Assembly: GCF_004804275.1 (NCBI RefSeq)
Contig: NZ_STGI01000001.1
Span: 186,001-250,000 of the forward strand
Origin: Herbaspirillum sp. ST 5-3
GTDB taxonomy: Bacteria; Pseudomonadota; Gammaproteobacteria; Burkholderiales; Burkholderiaceae_D
DNA: 64,000 bases
Direction: 5' to 3'
Part shown: positions 9,040-18,538 of the stretch, piece by piece
Layout: each line of letters opens with the position of its first letter
How positions within the stretch are numbered: the stretch's first letter is position 1
Program-made: the position numbers and the translations under genes
Notes under the pieces: generated by a model
Databases searched by the model: none
What the model was told of the DNA's origin: nothing
Seen by the model: the letters and a program-made list of their open reading frames with translations, nothing else

Positions 9040-10410
9040 TTAGTGCCGCAAACCTTTAGGCGGTGCCGACGGTTTTTTCTCGGACAGGGGCAATGGAATC
9101 AGGGTGGCTACAGTCAGTGCATCGTCGCCGAAATATTTCCGCGCCACCGCCTGCACCTGCTCGGCAGTGACTTCCTTCAGCTTCTCGATGATACGGTCGA
9201 TCTTTGTGTGCGAAATGCCCGCCATTTCCATCGTCCCGATTTCCATCGCCTGCCCGAAAATCGAATCGCGTTTGTAGATCTGGCCTGCGATCAGCTGCGC
9301 TTTGACGCGCTTGAGCTCGTCTTCGGAAACCCCTTCCTTCGCGATGCGTTCCACTTCTGCGCGCAGCAGCTTTTCGAGTTGTTCAGTGCTTGTGCCGTTG
9401 GCCGGCGTGCCGTCCAGCAGGAACAATACCGGTCCGCGTCCGATGTTCGAATAGCCCGCGCCCACCGAATTGGCAACCTTGTCGGTTCGCACCAGCTTCG
9501 CATTCAGCCGCGCGTTGTCGTAGCCGTCGAGGATGGCCGACAGAACGTCGAGGGCGTGCGATTCATTGTCCTTTTCAACGTCCTTCAAGCGTGGCACCTT
9601 GAACGCCAGTACGACATAGGGATTTTCTGCCGGCGCCTTGACCGTCACCCGCCTGATGCCATGCTGTTCCGGCTCGTCCTGCGGCTTGGTGACAGGCACG
9701 TCCTTGCGCGGGATCTTGCCGTAATACTTTTCCGCCAGCGCGTACACGCGTTTGGGATCGACGTCGCCGGCCACCACCATGACGGCATTGTTTGGCGCAT
9801 ACCAGCGTTCGTACCAGGACTTTGCATCCTTGACGGTCATGCTCTGCAAGTCGCTCATCCAGCCCGCAACCGGATGATGGTACGGATGCGCTTCAAATGC
9901 GGCAGCGTTCAATGCCTCGTAGACCGAAGGTATCGGCTGGTCCTCGGTGCGCCAGCGGCGCTCTTCCATCACAACGCGGATTTCCCGCGAAAATTCGTCC
10001 TTGTCGAAAACCAGGTTGGCCATGCGGTCGGCTTCCAGCGCCATGACCTTCTCCAGCTTGGACTTCTCGACCTGCTGGAAATAAGCGGTGTAATCCTTGC
10101 TGGTGAACGCATTCTCTCGTCCACCCAAGGCGGCGACGCGCTTGCTGAACTCACCCGGCCCAAGTGCCTTGGTGCCTTTGAACATCATGTGCTCCAGCGC
10201 GTGGGCGACACCAGTAGTGCCGTTGGTCTCATCCATCGCGCCGGTCTTGTACCAGACCATCTGGACGGCGGTCGGGGCGCGATGATCCTCCTTGACGATA
10301 ACTTTCATGCCGTTCTTCAACATGAATTCCCTTGCAAGTTCAGCATGTGCGGCAGCAGGCAGGGAGCTCATCAGCCATGCCGACAGCAATACAGCGATCC
10401 GGAATTTCAT
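9040..10410 (-). CDS. M16 family zinc metallopeptidase, catalytic subunit
   Basis: A 456-residue protein. ATG at 10410 follows GGAGATT and gives a clean signal peptide (MKFRIAVLLSAWLMSSLPAAAHA); the frame is open further upstream but without a signal. The inverted zinc motif HALEH is at residues 70-74, and the third ligand Glu is expected in the ENAFTSKDYTAYFQQ-to-EADRM stretch that follows. The protein should act in the periplasm on small peptides or misfolded proteins. It is the first gene of the M16-M16-rsmD transcript and is divergent from ftsY. Confidence 0.92.
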   Translation of the reverse strand: MKFRIAVLLSAWLMSSLPAAAHAELAREFMLKNGMKVIVKEDHRAPTAVQMVWYKTGAMDETNGTTGVAHALEHMMFKGTKALGPGEFSKRVAALGGRENAFTSKDYTAYFQQVEKSKLEKVMALEADRMANLVFDKDEFSREIRVVMEERRWRTEDQPIPSVYEALNAAAFEAHPYHHPVAGWMSDLQSMTVKDAKSWYERWYAPNNAVMVVAGDVDPKRVYALAEKYYGKIPRKDVPVTKPQDEPEQHGIRRVTVKAPAENPYVVLAFKVPRLKDVEKDNESHALDVLSAILDGYDNARLNAKLVRTDKVANSVGAGYSNIGRGPVLFLLDGTPANGTSTEQLEKLLRAEVERIAKEGVSEDELKRVKAQLIAGQIYKRDSIFGQAMEIGTMEMAGISHTKIDRIIEKLKEVTAEQVQAVARKYFGDDALTVATLIPLPLSEKKPSAPPKGLRH

Positions 10411-10445
10411 AATCTCCGCTCTGATAAAATAGTGGACTTGTTTGG

Positions 10446-10463
10446 TGCGAAAGCGTTTTCGCA
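10446..10463. promoter_or_regulatory. Inverted repeat between M16 gene and ftsY
   Basis: TGCGAAA (10446-10452), GCGT, TTTCGCA (10457-10463): perfect 7-bp arms in the 138-bp divergent promoter region. It could be an operator or a leader hairpin. Nothing else supports a function. Confidence 0.25.
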
Positions 10464-10471
10464 TGCACGCC

Positions 10472-10499
10472 TTGCAAAATGAGGTTCCGATTGTATCTT
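10472..10499 (+). promoter_or_regulatory. Candidate promoter for ftsY-ftsE-ftsX
   Basis: TTGCAA (10472-10477), 16 bases, TATCTT (10494-10499), with ftsY starting 50 bases downstream. Fair sigma-70 similarity in the expected place; not otherwise supported. Confidence 0.33.
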
Positions 10500-10548
10500 C
10501 TTTCTGCGACGCCCAAGCGTCCCGGACTGCCTTTCTGCTCAGCTCCCC

Positions 10549-11745
10549 ATGTTTAGTTTCTTCAAGAAAAAACCGAAAGACACGCCTGCGGCTCCGCAAG
10601 AGGCCGCGCCACAGCCGAGCGCACAGGAGGCTCCGGTAGCACCGGTAATCGAGCCTTCCGCGCCGCCCCCTGCGGAACAGAAGCAGTCCTGGCTAAACCT
10701 GTTCAAGAAGGAATCGCCGACGATTCCGGCTCCGCCCGTCACGCCTGAACCACTTCCAGCTCCACCGACTGCCGCTGAACCCTTGGCGACGCCGGTGGTG
10801 GAACCCGAAGGAGAAATCGTTCCGCCGCCTCCGCCGCCAGCGGAACAAAAGCGCTCCTGGATGCAGCGCCTGAAGGCCGGTTTGTCCAAGACGTCGTCGA
10901 ACCTGACGACGCTGTTCGTCGGCGCGAAGATTGACGACGACCTCTACGAAGAGCTCGAGTCCGCGCTGCTGGTGTCGGACGCCGGCGTGGAAGCAACCCA
11001 GTTCATCCTCGATGCATTGAAAAAGAAGGTCAAGGCCGAGAAGCTGACCGAAGCCGAGCAAGTCAAAGCCGCCCTGCGCACCGTGCTGCTCGAGATACTG
11101 AGCCCGTTGCAAAAACCCTTCGTCCTCGGACGCCATCAACCGTTGGTGATGATGATTGCCGGCGTCAATGGCGCCGGCAAGACGACGACCATCGGCAAGC
11201 TCGCCAAGCATCTGCAAGCCCACCATCAATCCGTGCTGCTTGCCGCAGGCGATACCTTTCGCGCGGCTGCACGTGAGCAGTTGACAATCTGGGGGGAGCG
11301 CAACAATGTCACCGTCATTGCGCAGGAATCCGGTGATCCGGCCGCGGTCGCCTTCGACGCCGTGCAATCGGCGAAAGCACGCAACCTGAACGTCGTGATG
11401 GTCGATACGGCCGGTCGGCTACCGACGCAGTTGCACTTGATGGAAGAGCTGAAAAAAGTGAAGCGCGTCATTGGCAAAGGCATGGAAGGCGCGCCGCATG
11501 AAATCCTGCTGGTCATCGACGGCAACACCGGTCAGAATGCGCTCGCGCAGGTAAAAGCCTTCGACGATGCTTTACAATTGACAGGCATTGTCGTGACAAA
11601 ACTCGATGGCACGGCAAAGGGCGGCGTACTCGCAGCCATTGCGAAGACGCGACCGGTGCCGGTGTACTTCATTGGCGTGGGTGAGAAGATTGAAGACCTG
11701 CAGCCGTTCAATGCAGAGGAATTCGTCGATGCCCTACTGAGCTGA
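10549..11745 (+). CDS. ftsY: Signal recognition particle receptor FtsY
   Basis: A 398-residue protein. The first ~100 residues are a low-complexity Pro/Ala/Glu linker that twice repeats an E-Q-K-x-S-W motif (EQKQSWLNLF, EQKRSWMQRL). The NG domain follows: GVNGAGKTTTIGKLAKH (P-loop), DTFRAAAREQL, VDTAGRLPTQ (G3), TKLDGTAKGG (G4/G5). FtsY is the membrane-associated GTPase that receives SRP-ribosome complexes for co-translational insertion. It is followed one base later by ftsE, giving the classical ftsYEX operon. Confidence 0.97.
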   Translation: MFSFFKKKPKDTPAAPQEAAPQPSAQEAPVAPVIEPSAPPPAEQKQSWLNLFKKESPTIPAPPVTPEPLPAPPTAAEPLATPVVEPEGEIVPPPPPPAEQKRSWMQRLKAGLSKTSSNLTTLFVGAKIDDDLYEELESALLVSDAGVEATQFILDALKKKVKAEKLTEAEQVKAALRTVLLEILSPLQKPFVLGRHQPLVMMIAGVNGAGKTTTIGKLAKHLQAHHQSVLLAAGDTFRAAAREQLTIWGERNNVTVIAQESGDPAAVAFDAVQSAKARNLNVVMVDTAGRLPTQLHLMEELKKVKRVIGKGMEGAPHEILLVIDGNTGQNALAQVKAFDDALQLTGIVVTKLDGTAKGGVLAAIAKTRPVPVYFIGVGEKIEDLQPFNAEEFVDALLS

Positions 11746-11746
11746 C

Positions 11747-12427
11747 ATGATCGAATTCCGTCACGTATCCAAGCAGTACACGCGCAATACCGCCGCGCTG
11801 ACCGACATTACGCTTTCAATCAACAAGGGCGAGCTGGTCTTTCTGTCCGGCCCCTCCGGCGCCGGGAAGTCGACCCTGCTGAAAATGATCGCGGTTATCG
11901 AGCGACCGAGTTCCGGCACCGTGTCGGTCAATGGCCAGGACGTCGGCCGCCTCAACGCCTCCGGCCTGCCCTACCTGCGCCGCAACCTCGGCCTGATCTT
12001 CCAGCAACAATGCTTGCTGAACGACCGCAGCGTCCTTTCCAACGTGATGCTGCCGCTGCTCGTTGCAGGCAGCACGAAAGCAGATGCCGAAAAACGTGCG
12101 CGCGCCGCGCTCGACAAAGTCGGTTTGCTCGACAAGGGGGCGTTCGACCCGCTCGCGCTTTCCGGCGGCGAGCAGCAGCGGGTTGCAATCGCACGCGCCA
12201 TCGTCAACCGTCCGCAGATCATCCTTGCCGACGAGCCGACCGCCAATCTCGACCGCGCAAGCGCCAATAAGGTGATGGACGCACTCAAGGCATTTCATGA
12301 CGTCGGCGTCACCTGCCTGATTTCGACGCACGACGAAGCCATTCTCGGCGACGCGCAGCGCATCGTCTATCTGCAGCAAGGGCGTCTTGTCGATGCGGAA
12401 CTCGCTATGAACGAAGGGGCCGCATGA
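11747..12427 (+). CDS. ftsE: Cell division ATP-binding protein FtsE
   Basis: A 226-residue ABC ATPase with Walker A GPSGAGKST, Q-loop region GLIFQQQCLL, signature LSGGEQQRVAIARAIV, Walker B IILADEPTANLD and switch His in STHDE. It starts one base after ftsY and overlaps ftsX by ATGA. With FtsX it forms a divisome complex that activates periplasmic peptidoglycan amidases rather than transporting a solute. Confidence 0.95.
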   Translation: MIEFRHVSKQYTRNTAALTDITLSINKGELVFLSGPSGAGKSTLLKMIAVIERPSSGTVSVNGQDVGRLNASGLPYLRRNLGLIFQQQCLLNDRSVLSNVMLPLLVAGSTKADAEKRARAALDKVGLLDKGAFDPLALSGGEQQRVAIARAIVNRPQIILADEPTANLDRASANKVMDALKAFHDVGVTCLISTHDEAILGDAQRIVYLQQGRLVDAELAMNEGAA

Positions 12428-13350
12428 TGAACTGGCTGAGATTGCATGCTTTTGCCTTCGCCGATGCGTTCAAGCACCTCGTCCGGACGCCCGGCAGCTT
12501 CGCGCTGAACGTGCTGGTGGTCAGCATCGCGCTGGCGCTTCCATTCGCTGGGTTCACCGTACTCGAAAACGTTCGCCCGGTATCGGAGCAACTCGCCGTC
12601 GAGCCGGAAATCAGCGTCTTCATGGCGATGGAGACCCCACGTGAGCGAGCGACCGCACTCGGGCCGCAGATCCGCAATATCGTGCTGGAGTCCGGAAACA
12701 AGGCCAGACTCGAATTCATCCCGCGTGAAAAGGCGTTATCCTTGCTCAAGGACAAGAGCGGCTTATCCGACGCAATCACGGCCTTGGGCGAGAATCCGCT
12801 CCCGGATGGCTATGTCCTGAAACTCGCCGGGGTTCAAAGCGCCCGCGATGCCGCTCGCGTCGAAGGCCTGGCGGTGCAATTGAAAGCGTTGCCCGGGGTC
12901 GAATACGTCCAGATCGATTCGGCGTGGGTGAAGCGTCTCGCCGCCCTGATGCAAGTCTTTCGCCTCGCGTTGCTGTTTCTTGCATCGACCCTTGGCGTAG
13001 TTGTGGTGGCCGTCGTGTTTAATACCATTCGCCTGCAAGTCATGACGCAGCGCGAGGAAATCGCCGTGTGCCGGTTGTTCGGCGCCACCGACGGCTTTAT
13101 CTGCCGCCCGTTTTACTATACCGGCGCGCTGCTCGGGCTGGTGGCTGGCGGGGGCGCGCTCGGACTGGTTGCGCTGGCACTCCCGCCTTTTAACAATGCC
13201 TTGGCCGAATTTGCCCGCCTCTACGCGTCCGAATTCCGGCTGTCGCCTTTAAGCCCGGTGACGTCCATTGCCCTGTTGACAGCCAGCGCAGGTCTCGGCT
13301 TGGTCGGAGCCTTGCTTTCAGTCAAAAGACACTTGGCCCGCATGAATTGA
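12424..13350 (+). CDS. ftsX: Cell division permease-like protein FtsX
   Basis: A 308-residue membrane protein: one hydrophobic segment near residues 25-47, a periplasmic domain of ~120 residues, and three more hydrophobic segments in the C-terminal half (near LALLFLASTLGVVVVAVVFN, ALLGLVAGGGALGLVALAL and SIALLTASAGLGLVGALL). This is the FtsX topology. It shares the ATGA overlap with ftsE. The partner amidase activator is not in the window. A 220-bp regulatory gap separates it from rpoH. Confidence 0.93.
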   Translation: MMNWLRLHAFAFADAFKHLVRTPGSFALNVLVVSIALALPFAGFTVLENVRPVSEQLAVEPEISVFMAMETPRERATALGPQIRNIVLESGNKARLEFIPREKALSLLKDKSGLSDAITALGENPLPDGYVLKLAGVQSARDAARVEGLAVQLKALPGVEYVQIDSAWVKRLAALMQVFRLALLFLASTLGVVVVAVVFNTIRLQVMTQREEIAVCRLFGATDGFICRPFYYTGALLGLVAGGGALGLVALALPPFNNALAEFARLYASEFRLSPLSPVTSIALLTASAGLGLVGALLSVKRHLARMN

Positions 13351-13430
13351 CGCCGCCGAATAAGTTTCGAACACCGCTTTGAGCCTTCGCAACTTTTTGC
13401 GCTTCCATTACTCTAAGCTAGGAATTACCA

Positions 13431-13450
13431 ATTAATTTCCATAAATTAAT
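13431..13450. repeat. Perfect AT-rich palindrome upstream of rpoH
   Basis: ATTAATTT (13431-13438), CCAT, AAATTAAT (13443-13450): 8-bp perfect arms in an unusually AT-rich patch of this GC-rich window, 120 bases before rpoH. It might be a second regulator site, a DNA-bending element or a weak ftsX terminator, though it has no T tract and no GC. Confidence 0.35.
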
Positions 13451-13484
13451 AGATACTTCCTATAAGGCCAGTTGAAATAGCTGA

Positions 13485-13511
13485 TTAGCACTCAAGGCAA
13501 TAGAGTGCTAA
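13485..13511. promoter_or_regulatory. CIRCE element (HrcA operator) upstream of rpoH
   Basis: TTAGCACTC (13485-13493), nine-base spacer, GAGTGCTAA (13503-13511). This matches the CIRCE consensus TTAGCACTC-N9-GAGTGCTAA at every arm position. CIRCE is bound by the heat-shock repressor HrcA. It lies 60-86 bases before the rpoH start, in the expected promoter/leader zone, so HrcA probably controls this sigma-32 gene. No hrcA gene is in the window. Confidence 0.93.
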
Positions 13512-13570
13512 TATATTTCTGTAAGCGGATTTGATTCCAATCGGTCTCAGCTAGGAGGCAAGGAGAAAGA

Positions 13571-14461
<891 letters not shown>

Positions 14462-14479
14462 GCCGGTGATTGCCGATAA

Positions 14480-14507
14480 AAAAGGCGCTCAATGTTGAGC
14501 GCCTTTT
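14480..14507. terminator. Bidirectional terminator between rpoH and the SCO-like gene
   Basis: AAAAGGCGCTCAA (14480-14492), TG, TTGAGCGCCTTTT (14495-14507): a 13-bp perfect stem with A residues before and T residues after. It sits between the convergent stops of rpoH and the SCO gene and can terminate both. Confidence 0.93.
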
Positions 14508-14530
14508 TCTTTTTCCGGCAACGAAACAAC

Positions 14531-15160
14531 TCAGGACAGCAGCAGTTTCAAATCATGCACGATAGGCTCCGGCCCTTGTCCATGCCGGATGAACAGACGG
14601 ATCCGCCCCTGGGGGTCGAATACATAGCTTCCGGCCGTATGGTCCATCGTGTAACTACCCGGCTCCTTGCCCGGCACCTTTTGATAAAACACCCGGAATT
14701 CCTTCGCGACCTTTTCGGTCGATGCCTTGTCCCCGACCAAGCCGAGGAAGCGCGGATCGAAAGCGGGAACATATTTCGCCAGTAATTCCGGCGTATCACG
14801 TTCCGGATCGACAGTAATGAACAAGACCTGCACCTTGTCTGCAAGCGGCCCGAGTTGCTGCATGACGTTCGCCATTTCCGACATGGTTGTCGGGCAGACG
14901 TCCGGGCATTGCGTGTAGCCGAAGAATACGACCACTGCCTTGCCCTTGAAATCCGCAAGAGTACGCATCTTCCCCGTATAGTCCGGCAGCGCAAAATCCT
15001 TTGCGTAGTCGAGCCCGGTTACATCAGTGTTTTTGAACACCGTTTTCGCTGGCGACAGAATCATCGGCGTACCCTCACCCGGCCTGTCACAAGCGGCGAG
15101 CGACAATACAGCAAGGACAAAGGCGACGGATGAAACGCGGACTGCAGATAGAAAACGCAT
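14531..15160 (-). CDS. SCO1/SenC family copper chaperone lipoprotein
   Basis: A 209-residue protein with a lipoprotein signal (lipobox LAAC, Cys about residue 24). The thioredoxin fold carries the copper ligands CPDVC (in YTQCPDVCPTTMSE) and the conserved His in DHTAGSYVFDP. SCO proteins deliver copper to, and keep reduced, the CuA site of cytochrome oxidase subunit II. It is the last gene of the long minus-strand oxidase locus and starts 3 bases after cyoE, so it is co-transcribed with it. Confidence 0.95.
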   Translation of the reverse strand: MRFLSAVRVSSVAFVLAVLSLAACDRPGEGTPMILSPAKTVFKNTDVTGLDYAKDFALPDYTGKMRTLADFKGKAVVVFFGYTQCPDVCPTTMSEMANVMQQLGPLADKVQVLFITVDPERDTPELLAKYVPAFDPRFLGLVGDKASTEKVAKEFRVFYQKVPGKEPGSYTMDHTAGSYVFDPQGRIRLFIRHGQGPEPIVHDLKLLLS

Positions 15161-15163
15161 GAT

Positions 15164-16048
15164 TCAGAATAGGAGGTAGTGATCGACAAGCAGTGCGGCA
15201 AACAGCAGCGACAGATAGACGATCGAGTAAGCAAAAGTCTTGCGCGCGACGAGATCCGTGTAATGCCGGTAGATCTGCCATGCATGCCAGAGAAAAACCG
15301 CACCGAGCAGCGCGGCGCTCGCCAGATAGATCAGACCGCTCATATGCACGGCATACGGCAGCATTGTGGTGGCGACCAGTGCGATAGTGTAGAGCCAGAT
15401 ATGGAATTGGGTGAACTGCAAGCCGTGGGTCACCGGCAGCATCGGCAGTCCCGATTTAGCGTAGTCATCGCGACGATAGAGCGCAAGTGCCCAGAAATGC
15501 GGAGGCGTCCAGACGAAAATGATCAAAACCAGGATCCATGCCTGCATCGGAACGTCATTTGCAATGGCTGCCCAGCCCAGAGCGGGCGGCATCGCGCCGG
15601 ACAGGCCGCCGATCACGATATTCTGTGGCGTCGCCGGCTTGAGGAGCATCGTATAGATCACCGCATAACCGACAAAGGTGGCAAAGGTCAGCCACATGGT
15701 GAGCGGATTGACGAAGTTGAACAGCACCCACATGCCGATACCGCCGATCACGCCGGAAAATACCAAGGTCTGCGCGGCGCTGATTTCGCCGCGCGCGATC
15801 GGGCGGCGCGCAGTGCGCGCCATGCGGGAATCGATTTCTCGCTCGACCAGGCAATTGACTGCAAATGCCGCACCGGCAAGCAGCCAGATACCGATAGTGC
15901 CCGCGACGACGATTCGCCAGTCGGGAAGATCGGGTGTTGCCAGGAACATGCCAATCACTGCGCAGAATACGGCGAGCTGCGTCACGCGCGGCTTGGTCAG
16001 CGCCCAGTACTGCGCGATGCGGTTTGGTTGGACAGTCAGAGTGTTCAC
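15164..16048 (-). CDS. cyoE: Protoheme IX farnesyltransferase (heme O synthase)
   Basis: A 294-residue UbiA-superfamily membrane protein with many hydrophobic segments. The prenyl-diphosphate/magnesium motif reads [19 protein letters not shown], and a second loop has [18 protein letters not shown]. It adds a farnesyl group to heme b, making heme O for conversion by CtaA. The start is GTG with GAGGAG upstream. It lies between ctaA (9 bases away) and the SCO gene. Confidence 0.96.
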   Translation of the reverse strand: MNTLTVQPNRIAQYWALTKPRVTQLAVFCAVIGMFLATPDLPDWRIVVAGTIGIWLLAGAAFAVNCLVEREIDSRMARTARRPIARGEISAAQTLVFSGVIGGIGMWVLFNFVNPLTMWLTFATFVGYAVIYTMLLKPATPQNIVIGGLSGAMPPALGWAAIANDVPMQAWILVLIIFVWTPPHFWALALYRRDDYAKSGLPMLPVTHGLQFTQFHIWLYTIALVATTMLPYAVHMSGLIYLASAALLGAVFLWHAWQIYRHYTDLVARKTFAYSIVYLSLLFAALLVDHYLLF

Positions 16049-16057
16049 AATCGCTCC

Positions 16058-17170
16058 TCAGGCGGCCGAAAACCGCGTTGCAGCTCGATCTGAAGCGGCT
16101 TGCGCCGGGATTCGAGCCTGGAAGTTTAACATGGTCAGCATCAGAGCCAGGAACGCGGCGCCACCGTTATGCACGACCGCCAACGCCAGAGGCCAGTTCA
16201 GGAAAATCGTGGACATGCCGGTAGCGAATTGCACCAGCACCGCAATCAACAGCCAGCGTCCGGTCTTCTGCAAACCATCGATCTTCATGGCTCTTGTCGC
16301 CAGCCACGCAAGGTAGACCACGACAAGGAAGGCGAAAGCACGATGCGTCCAATGGATCGCCGTCAAGGCAGGGAAAGGCAGGAATTCACCGGTGCTGGTC
16401 TTGCCCAGGTCCCGCCACAATGCAAACCCGTTGTTAAAATCCATCTCCGGCAATAGCGTGCCCTGGCACAGAGGGAAGTCTGCACATGCCAACGCAGCAT
16501 AATTGGTGCTCACCCAACCACCAAGCGCGATCTGCACGACCAGCAGCACCATCGCCAGGGCTGCCGGGGTACGCAGGTTCAACGCCGCCTCCGAAACCGG
16601 GGACCGCTCGTTCTGACGCGTGCCCAGCCATGACAGGAGCGCCAGCAACATCATGCCGAGTAGCAGATGCGTGGTCACGATGACCGGTTGCAATTTCATG
16701 GTGACGGTCCACGCGCCAAACGCACCTTGCAGGCAAACGAATCCAAGCAGGCCAGTCGGCAACCAAGGCGAAAATCGCGTGTCCTGGCGTTTCGACTTCA
16801 GCCACATGCGCCAGGCGATGACCATGGCCGAAACGATCAACACACCGACACCCATTGCAACATAGCGATGAATCATCTCGATCCATGCCTTCATCGCGGT
16901 CACCGGCCCAGTCGGCATGGCCGCTTCGGCCGCACTGATGCTCGCGTGCGCCTGGAATGGGTTGGCGTGGCCATAACACCCCGGCCAATCGGGGCAGCCG
17001 AGGCCGGAGTCTGTCAGACGGGTGAAAGCGCCGAACATGATGAGATCGAAGGTGAGAAACGCCGTCACCCAAACCAGTTTCCGGTATTTGTTGCTATCGC
17101 TGGAAACCCAGACGATAGTCAGCGGCAACAGCGCCGCCAGCATACCCATGACCGCAAGTTGTATCAGCAT
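16058..17170 (-). CDS. ctaA: Heme A synthase (COX15/CtaA)
   Basis: A 370-residue membrane protein with about eight hydrophobic segments. Conserved His-containing motifs are visible, including GAFTRLTDSGLGCPDWPGCYG, EMIHRYVAMGVG, VTTHLLLGM and IHWTHRAFAF, the heme ligand positions of COX15-type synthases. It oxidises the heme O methyl group to make heme A. It lies directly between cyoE and a SCO-like thioredoxin-fold gene. Confidence 0.95.
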   Translation of the reverse strand: MLIQLAVMGMLAALLPLTIVWVSSDSNKYRKLVWVTAFLTFDLIMFGAFTRLTDSGLGCPDWPGCYGHANPFQAHASISAAEAAMPTGPVTAMKAWIEMIHRYVAMGVGVLIVSAMVIAWRMWLKSKRQDTRFSPWLPTGLLGFVCLQGAFGAWTVTMKLQPVIVTTHLLLGMMLLALLSWLGTRQNERSPVSEAALNLRTPAALAMVLLVVQIALGGWVSTNYAALACADFPLCQGTLLPEMDFNNGFALWRDLGKTSTGEFLPFPALTAIHWTHRAFAFLVVVYLAWLATRAMKIDGLQKTGRWLLIAVLVQFATGMSTIFLNWPLALAVVHNGGAAFLALMLTMLNFQARIPAQAASDRAATRFSAA

Positions 17171-17176
17171 AAGGTC

Positions 17177-17767
17177 TTATCCTATGCGGGATGCCTTGAG
17201 CAGCCTCGCGAGGTCTTTCTTGATCTTGTTGGGATCAGCGTCCTTGGGAAACCGCATCATCAGATTTCCCAGCGGATCTATCATATAGATATGGTCCGCA
17301 GGCGTTGTGCCAGACTCGGCCGGCAGCCACGATTTTAACGCCTCCGACTTGACCCGCAGCATGTGGGTGCCGTCGTACTCGCGAATGAGCAGCGTTTCGA
17401 GCGGTTTTTCGTCGGTGATCAGCCAGAGGCGCTCGACGCGATCCATGTCCTTGCCCTGCGCCAGGCGCAGTTGGCGCATGTCATAGAGTTTCTTCTGGCA
17501 GGACGCATCGCATTCCGAATCCGCAACCTGCAGCATTAACCATTTACCCTTGTAGGCGTCCAGCCCAGCCGGTTTGCCGTCGAGCGTGCTTGCTCCGAGC
17601 GCAGGAACCGGGTGGGCACGCGGATCGATCAGCGTTCCATAGTTGGTGCGTCCTTGCGGCTTGATAACGTAATAGGTCAAATAGGATGCAATCAGCGGCG
17701 CTACACACACTGCAATGATCGCAAAAAGCTTCCAGCGTCCCGCGTTTTGTTGCTTATTCTCTTCCAC
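17177..17767 (-). CDS. SCO-like thioredoxin-fold membrane protein of the oxidase cluster
   Basis: A 196-residue protein: a single N-terminal membrane anchor (LFAIIAVCVAPLIASYLTYYVI) then a thioredoxin-like domain. It has a CxxxC pair (CDASC) and DHIYMIDPLGNLMMRF where SCO proteins have the copper His and the IDPQG stretch, so it looks like a divergent SCO paralogue. Its role is probably in oxidase assembly, inferred from its place between SURF1 (14-base overlap) and ctaA. The start is GTG. A protein of this kind is often called only a transmembrane protein. Confidence 0.8.
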   Translation of the reverse strand: MEENKQQNAGRWKLFAIIAVCVAPLIASYLTYYVIKPQGRTNYGTLIDPRAHPVPALGASTLDGKPAGLDAYKGKWLMLQVADSECDASCQKKLYDMRQLRLAQGKDMDRVERLWLITDEKPLETLLIREYDGTHMLRVKSEALKSWLPAESGTTPADHIYMIDPLGNLMMRFPKDADPNKIKKDLARLLKASRIG

Positions 17768-18467
17768 GTCGAAATCCCGTCACGACAAAAAATATGAGCG
17801 CCATGGCCGCCAATGCATACCACTGAAATGCGTATCCGCGGTGCTTTTCCACGCCGAGCGAAGGCCGTGGCCAGTCGCGAATCAATCCGTCCCCAGTATC
17901 AGTCACTTGCTCGATGATAAATGCTTGCAACGCTAATCCGGAAGCTTGCGCGTACTCCGGAATACTCACGTTCTGAATGATCGCGTTCGGATGAAGCCGC
18001 TCGGGAGTACCGAGCTGGAGCACATGGCCGGGGTTGCGCACTGCGATGCCCTGCAATTCCACCATTCCGACGGGCGTTGCTATCGGCGGCAGTTTAGCCC
18101 GATCGGACGGATTGCGCTTGACCCAGCCGCGCGCAACCAGGACGTGCATTCCCGAGCCGGCGATTCTCAAGGGAGTCAGGACGTAAAACCCGGCTGCGCC
18201 CTCATAAGGCCGGTTGTCCAAGTAAACGGTCCAATCGCGCAGGAACTCCCCTTTTACGACAAGCCTGCGGTACTCCAGCTCTTCGGGATTCAATGGCACA
18301 GTACCGATGGAAACCGGCGGTGCCGCGCCGCGCTCAAGCAGCCTTGCCTCGATCGCTTCCTTTTCCTGCGCACGCCGGGTCTGCCACTGCCCCAACGCAA
18401 TACCAAGCGCGGCGGCAAGAACGGCGGCGACGAATGGAATCCAGCGGAAGCGGAATTTGATTGGCAT
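17754..18467 (-). CDS. SURF1 family cytochrome oxidase assembly protein
   Basis: A 237-residue protein with the SURF1 layout: an N-terminal membrane helix ending GQWQTRRAQEKE, a periplasmic domain with YRRLVVKGEF, YLDNRPYEGAAGFYVLTPL and VLVARGWVKRN, then a C-terminal helix (YALAAMALIFFVVTGF). SURF1 helps insert heme A into subunit I. It is divergent from the small DUF2909 gene and overlaps the next gene by 14 bases. Confidence 0.93.
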   Translation of the reverse strand: MPIKFRFRWIPFVAAVLAAALGIALGQWQTRRAQEKEAIEARLLERGAAPPVSIGTVPLNPEELEYRRLVVKGEFLRDWTVYLDNRPYEGAAGFYVLTPLRIAGSGMHVLVARGWVKRNPSDRAKLPPIATPVGMVELQGIAVRNPGHVLQLGTPERLHPNAIIQNVSIPEYAQASGLALQAFIIEQVTDTGDGLIRDWPRPSLGVEKHRGYAFQWYALAAMALIFFVVTGFRRGRE

Positions 18468-18538
18468 TACAATATCTCTTTACTCATTCCCGCCAATTGT
18501 CACTGGCGATCGCATCCTGTTCCCTGCCCCGTGCCCTC

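Noticed and set aside
9043-10482. 479-codon frame antisense to the M16 peptidase gene
   Set aside because: The sense strand carries a signal peptide and HALEH motif; the antisense frame lacks a ribosome site and any known motif.
13472-13477. TTGAAA as the -35 of a sigma-32 promoter for rpoH
   Set aside because: No CCCCAT-like -10 box lies at the right distance.
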